This document shows positions 61,581 to 64,000 of a DNA stretch of 64,000 nucleotides, one piece after another. Both the position numbers and the translations under genes were made by a program. Below the pieces are notes generated by a model. It made no database searches and was not told the DNA's origin. It was given only the letters and a program-made list of their open reading frames with translations. This DNA is from 20CM-4-69-16 sp035637455 (GTDB lineage Bacteria > Gemmatimonadota > Gemmatimonadetes > Gemmatimonadales > GWC2-71-9): contig DASPXE010000053.1 of assembly GCA_035637455.1 (NCBI GenBank), positions 1 through 64,000 on the forward strand, read 5' to 3'. Position 1 is the first letter of the stretch; each line of letters starts with the position of its first letter.

Positions 61581-62063
61581 ATGGATGAAGCGGCGAAGAA
61601 AACGGTCCTCCGGCACTTCCCCTACGGGCTCTACGCCCTCACGGTCAAGCACGGCGGCGAGGAGCACGGCATGACCGCCAACTGGATCACGCAGGCGTCC
61701 TTTGAGCCCCCGATGGTGGTCGTGGCCGTGGAGAACACGTCGAAGACGATCGGCATGATTCGCGACGCCCACCACTTCGCAGTCAATGTTTTCCTGCAAG
61801 GGCAGCGCGAGCTTGCTGGGAAACTGGGTCGCTCCTCCGCCAACACGCCGGAGAAGCTCAAGGGGATTAAGACGAAGCCGGGGCCTGTCTCTGGTGCGCC
61901 GATCCTCGCCGAGGCGCTGGGCTGGATCGAGTGTCGCGTCGTCGCAACGCTCCCGGCTGGCGATCACACGCTGGTGCTCGGCGAAGTACTCGAGGCAGGC
62001 GTGGAGCACGACGGCGGCCAGGCGCTGACCCTACAGGAGGCGGGCTTCAAGTACTCGGGCTAG
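61581..62063 (+). CDS. Flavin reductase-like, FMN-binding protein
   Basis: A 160-residue protein of the flavin reductase-like (split-barrel) family, which binds FMN and often supplies reduced flavin to a monooxygenase or acts as an NAD(P)H:flavin oxidoreductase. Motifs: FPYGLYALTVKHGGEEHGMT, ANWITQASFEPPMVVVAVEN, HHFAVNVFLQGQRELAGKLG and HTLVLGEVLEAGVEHDGG. The frame is open 495 bases upstream against the M1 gene; ATG 61581 gives the family N-terminus. No partner monooxygenase is present. Its 3' end overlaps the convergent amidohydrolase by four bases. Confidence 0.92.
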   Translation: MDEAAKKTVLRHFPYGLYALTVKHGGEEHGMTANWITQASFEPPMVVVAVENTSKTIGMIRDAHHFAVNVFLQGQRELAGKLGRSSANTPEKLKGIKTKPGPVSGAPILAEALGWIECRVVATLPAGDHTLVLGEVLEAGVEHDGGQALTLQEAGFKYSG

Positions 62064-63715
62064 GGCCTTTCGTACACCACTTTCCCACCCACGATCGTGA
62101 CCGCCACTCGGGCCGTGCTGATCGACTCCGGCGGCATCGTGAACAGATTGCGGTCGATCACCACCACGTCCGCGTCGTAGCCGGGAGCGAGCGCGCCCCG
62201 CGTCTTGTCGTCGAAGGTCGCATAGGCATTCCCCGCGGTATAAGCGCGCAGCGCCTCGCCCACGGTGATCCTCTGCTCGGGCACCCACCCGCCTGGATTC
62301 TTGCCGTCGAGCGTGCGGCGCGTGACCGCGGCATAAACACCGGCGATCGGGTCGAGCGGCGCGACGGTCCAATCGGACCCGAACGCGAGCTTCGCCCCGG
62401 TGTCCAGCAGCGTGCGGAACGCATAGGTCGTCCTGATGCGGACCGGGCCGATGCGCTTCTCGACCCAACGGCCGTCGTCGATGGCATGATAGGGCTGCAT
62501 CGACGGAATCACGCCGAGCACGCCGAATACGGGGATTTCCTGCGGCCGCAGGTGCTGGGCGTGCTCCACTCGGAACCGGCGGTCCCGCGGCCCGTGCGCC
62601 TTGGTCACGCTGTCGTAGATCGACAGGATGAGCGCATTGGCGCGGTCGCCGATGGCGTGCACCGCCACCTGCAACCCCGCCGAGTCGGCGTTGCCGATCC
62701 ACGTGGCGAGGTCCTGAGGCGGGTGCTGCAGCAGGCCGGCATAGCCCGTCGAGTCGGCGTACGGCTCGAAGAAGGCGGCGGTGCGCGAGCCTGCGGAGCC
62801 GTCCGCGAAGCCCTTCAGCCCGCCGATCCGGACCCAGGCGTCCCCCGCGCCCGTGCGCCGGATCGTGTCCGCGACGGCGCGCCACTCCTCGAGGGGCAAG
62901 TACAACGCCACGCGCAGGGTGAGGCGGCCCGCTTTTTCCAGGCGGCGGTAGGTCGCCAGGTCCGCCCAGGACGCCGCCATGTGCGCGGTCGCGGTGACGC
63001 CGAGTGACGCGGCGTGAGCGAGCGCGCGCGCCAGCGCCGAGTCGCGCTGCTCGGGAGACGGGTCAGGCTCGGCCCGACCGATGAGATCGAGCGCCTGGTC
63101 CTTGAAGATCCCGATGGGCGCGCCCGTCTTCGGGTCGCGCAGGATCTCGCCGCCCGCCGGCGTGGGGGTGTCCTTGGTAATGGCGGCGGCTTTCATGGCG
63201 GCGGCGTTCGCGAGCGCCTCGTGCCCGTCCAGCCGGCTGACGAAGACGGGATTGCTGGGCGTCACCGAATCGATCCATTCGTGCCGCGGCAGCGGCTGGC
63301 CCGGCCAGAGGGTGTGGTCCCAATCGCCGCCGGTGATCCATTCCCCGGGCTTGAGGGTTCGCGTGTACTCCCGGAGACGCCGGACGAATTCCTGGGGCGT
63401 CGCGGCGTTCCGCAAATCGACCGACGCAAGCTGGAACCCGCCGCCGATGAAGTGCGTGTGGCCGTCGGCGAGACCGGGGATCACCAGGCCGCCGTCCGCG
63501 CGGATCACCTGGGTGTGGGAGCCGAGGTAGCGGGCGATCGCGGCCGAGTCACCGACGGCGAGGATCTTGCCCGCGGCGATCGCCACGGCGCCCGGCTGCG
63601 CCGCGCCGGAGGAGAGGCCGGTCCACACCATGCCGCCGCGGATGACGATGTCCGCCGCCCGGCCGCAAGCGGCGAGCGGAAGGCACAACAGTCCCACCCA
63701 AGAGTGTCGGCGCAT
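62060..63715 (-). CDS. Amidohydrolase lipoprotein, YtcJ/DUF-type
   Basis: A 551-residue metal-dependent hydrolase of the amidohydrolase 3 group (YtcJ-like). The N-terminus MRRHSWVGLLCLPLAACGRA is a lipoprotein signal with lipobox LAAC, so it is probably anchored outside the cytoplasm. Metal motifs: GLADGHTHFIGGG near 90, TGGDWDHTLWPG, VAVHAIGDRANAL and FRVEHAQHLRPQ in the middle, and LAFGSDWTVAPLDPIAGVYA near the end. Relatives hydrolyse N-substituted formamides or other amides; the natural substrate is unknown. It starts at ATG 63715, 9 bases after the small upstream gene's stop, so they are likely one transcript. Confidence 0.93.
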   Translation of the reverse strand: MRRHSWVGLLCLPLAACGRAADIVIRGGMVWTGLSSGAAQPGAVAIAAGKILAVGDSAAIARYLGSHTQVIRADGGLVIPGLADGHTHFIGGGFQLASVDLRNAATPQEFVRRLREYTRTLKPGEWITGGDWDHTLWPGQPLPRHEWIDSVTPSNPVFVSRLDGHEALANAAAMKAAAITKDTPTPAGGEILRDPKTGAPIGIFKDQALDLIGRAEPDPSPEQRDSALARALAHAASLGVTATAHMAASWADLATYRRLEKAGRLTLRVALYLPLEEWRAVADTIRRTGAGDAWVRIGGLKGFADGSAGSRTAAFFEPYADSTGYAGLLQHPPQDLATWIGNADSAGLQVAVHAIGDRANALILSIYDSVTKAHGPRDRRFRVEHAQHLRPQEIPVFGVLGVIPSMQPYHAIDDGRWVEKRIGPVRIRTTYAFRTLLDTGAKLAFGSDWTVAPLDPIAGVYAAVTRRTLDGKNPGGWVPEQRITVGEALRAYTAGNAYATFDDKTRGALAPGYDADVVVIDRNLFTMPPESISTARVAVTIVGGKVVYERP

Positions 63716-63724
63716 GCGGTTCCC

Positions 63725-63997
63725 TCAGCGGAGTTTGGTGATGCGGCGGATCGTCTCCAACGCGGCGACGGGGTCGGCCCCGGCGCTCTTCCCGGCGCTT
63801 CCATCAGCCACGGCGGGCGGGACGGCGAGGGCGTCGCGGATGTCGAGCAGCACCTCGAGCAGGAGCTGCTCGCGCTGGTAGGCGGCGTCGACATCGGCCA
63901 TCCGCGTCTGGTCGCCGGCGGCCTTCGCACGGTCGTAGGCTTCGCGGTAGATCGATTCGAGATTGCCGAGGATCCGCTCACGGGGCCGTGGACTCAT
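63725..63997 (-). CDS. Small helical protein, unknown function
   Basis: A 90-residue product complete in the window, ATG at 63997. It is charged and alpha-helical: RILGNLESIYREAYDRAKAA, MADVDAAYQREQLLLEVLLD, then a Gly/Ala-rich linker and the C-terminus ETIRRITKLR. It has no signal peptide, no cysteine and no domain I know. It directly precedes the amidohydrolase gene. Its promoter is outside the window or in the last three bases. Confidence 0.75.
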   Translation of the reverse strand: MSPRPRERILGNLESIYREAYDRAKAAGDQTRMADVDAAYQREQLLLEVLLDIRDALAVPPAVADGSAGKSAGADPVAALETIRRITKLR

Positions 63998-64000
63998 GGC

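Overview
The window is a dense, strongly G+C-rich bacterial chromosome segment with about 46 protein-coding genes and no rRNA, tRNA or CRISPR array that I can recognise. Predicted outer-membrane proteins (two OmpA-like proteins with calcium-binding repeats, a DUF5916 barrel-type protein, a small beta-barrel candidate), several lipoprotein signals and many exported peptidases (S9, M14, M28, M1) point to a Gram-negative, probably soil or sediment heterotroph. The gene mix, with an Lhr helicase, a PknB-like kinase, PuuD and tandem OmpA/TSP3 genes, resembles Gemmatimonadota, but sequence reading alone does not prove this. Genes are packed with many ATGA, CTGA and TTGA overlaps. No gene-free stretch exceeds 300 bases; the longest is 51799-52070, which holds a candidate sigma-54 promoter.

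Region by region: 1-1205 is the 3' part of a gene of unknown function with a DUF2314-like end, followed by msrA. 1805-7088 is a plus-strand purine (urate) catabolic run: a BKACE/DUF849 enzyme, allantoinase, allantoicase, OHCU decarboxylase, 5-hydroxyisourate hydrolase and membrane urate oxidase PuuD. Opposite it (8232-11823, minus) lie the three xanthine dehydrogenase subunits, with an outer-membrane protein gene in between. Together they encode xanthine to urate to 5-hydroxyisourate to OHCU to allantoin to allantoate to ureidoglycolate plus urea; no ureidoglycolate lyase, urease or purine permease is in the window. 11936-23727 holds two small genes of unknown role, lhr, ispH, a Gfo/Idh oxidoreductase, a lipoprotein, a thioesterase, a PAS-Fis regulator and an HrpB-like helicase. 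23802-30278 holds a DUF2167 protein, a His-rich secreted protein, pfkA, a hidden SelW-like selenoprotein gene, a membrane chemoreceptor and a Kelch lipoprotein. 30333-43034 is an envelope and hydrolase block. 43199-46670 ends in a TrmB-hydrolase-TetR module with a perfect operator. 46714-63997 holds DUF5916, lon, a membrane Ser/Thr kinase, a membrane spermidine-synthase-like protein, a fused E1 dehydrogenase, an M1 peptidase, a flavin reductase, an amidohydrolase and a small protein.

Most notable: (1) an unannotated SelW/Rdx selenoprotein (26361-26600, minus) with an in-frame UGA in a CxxU motif followed by a well-placed bacterial SECIS-like hairpin; (2) a cloverleaf-like palindromic element at 17204-17290 whose core recurs, with compensatory stem changes, on both sides of the allantoicase gene, one copy apparently supplying the uraD start codon; (3) three short-period repeat families found between genes and also read in frame inside genes; (4) a sigma-54 promoter with two upstream palindromes for lon; (5) a perfect 11-bp operator abutting the TrmB start codon; (6) several genes whose only plausible starts are CTG or ATC.
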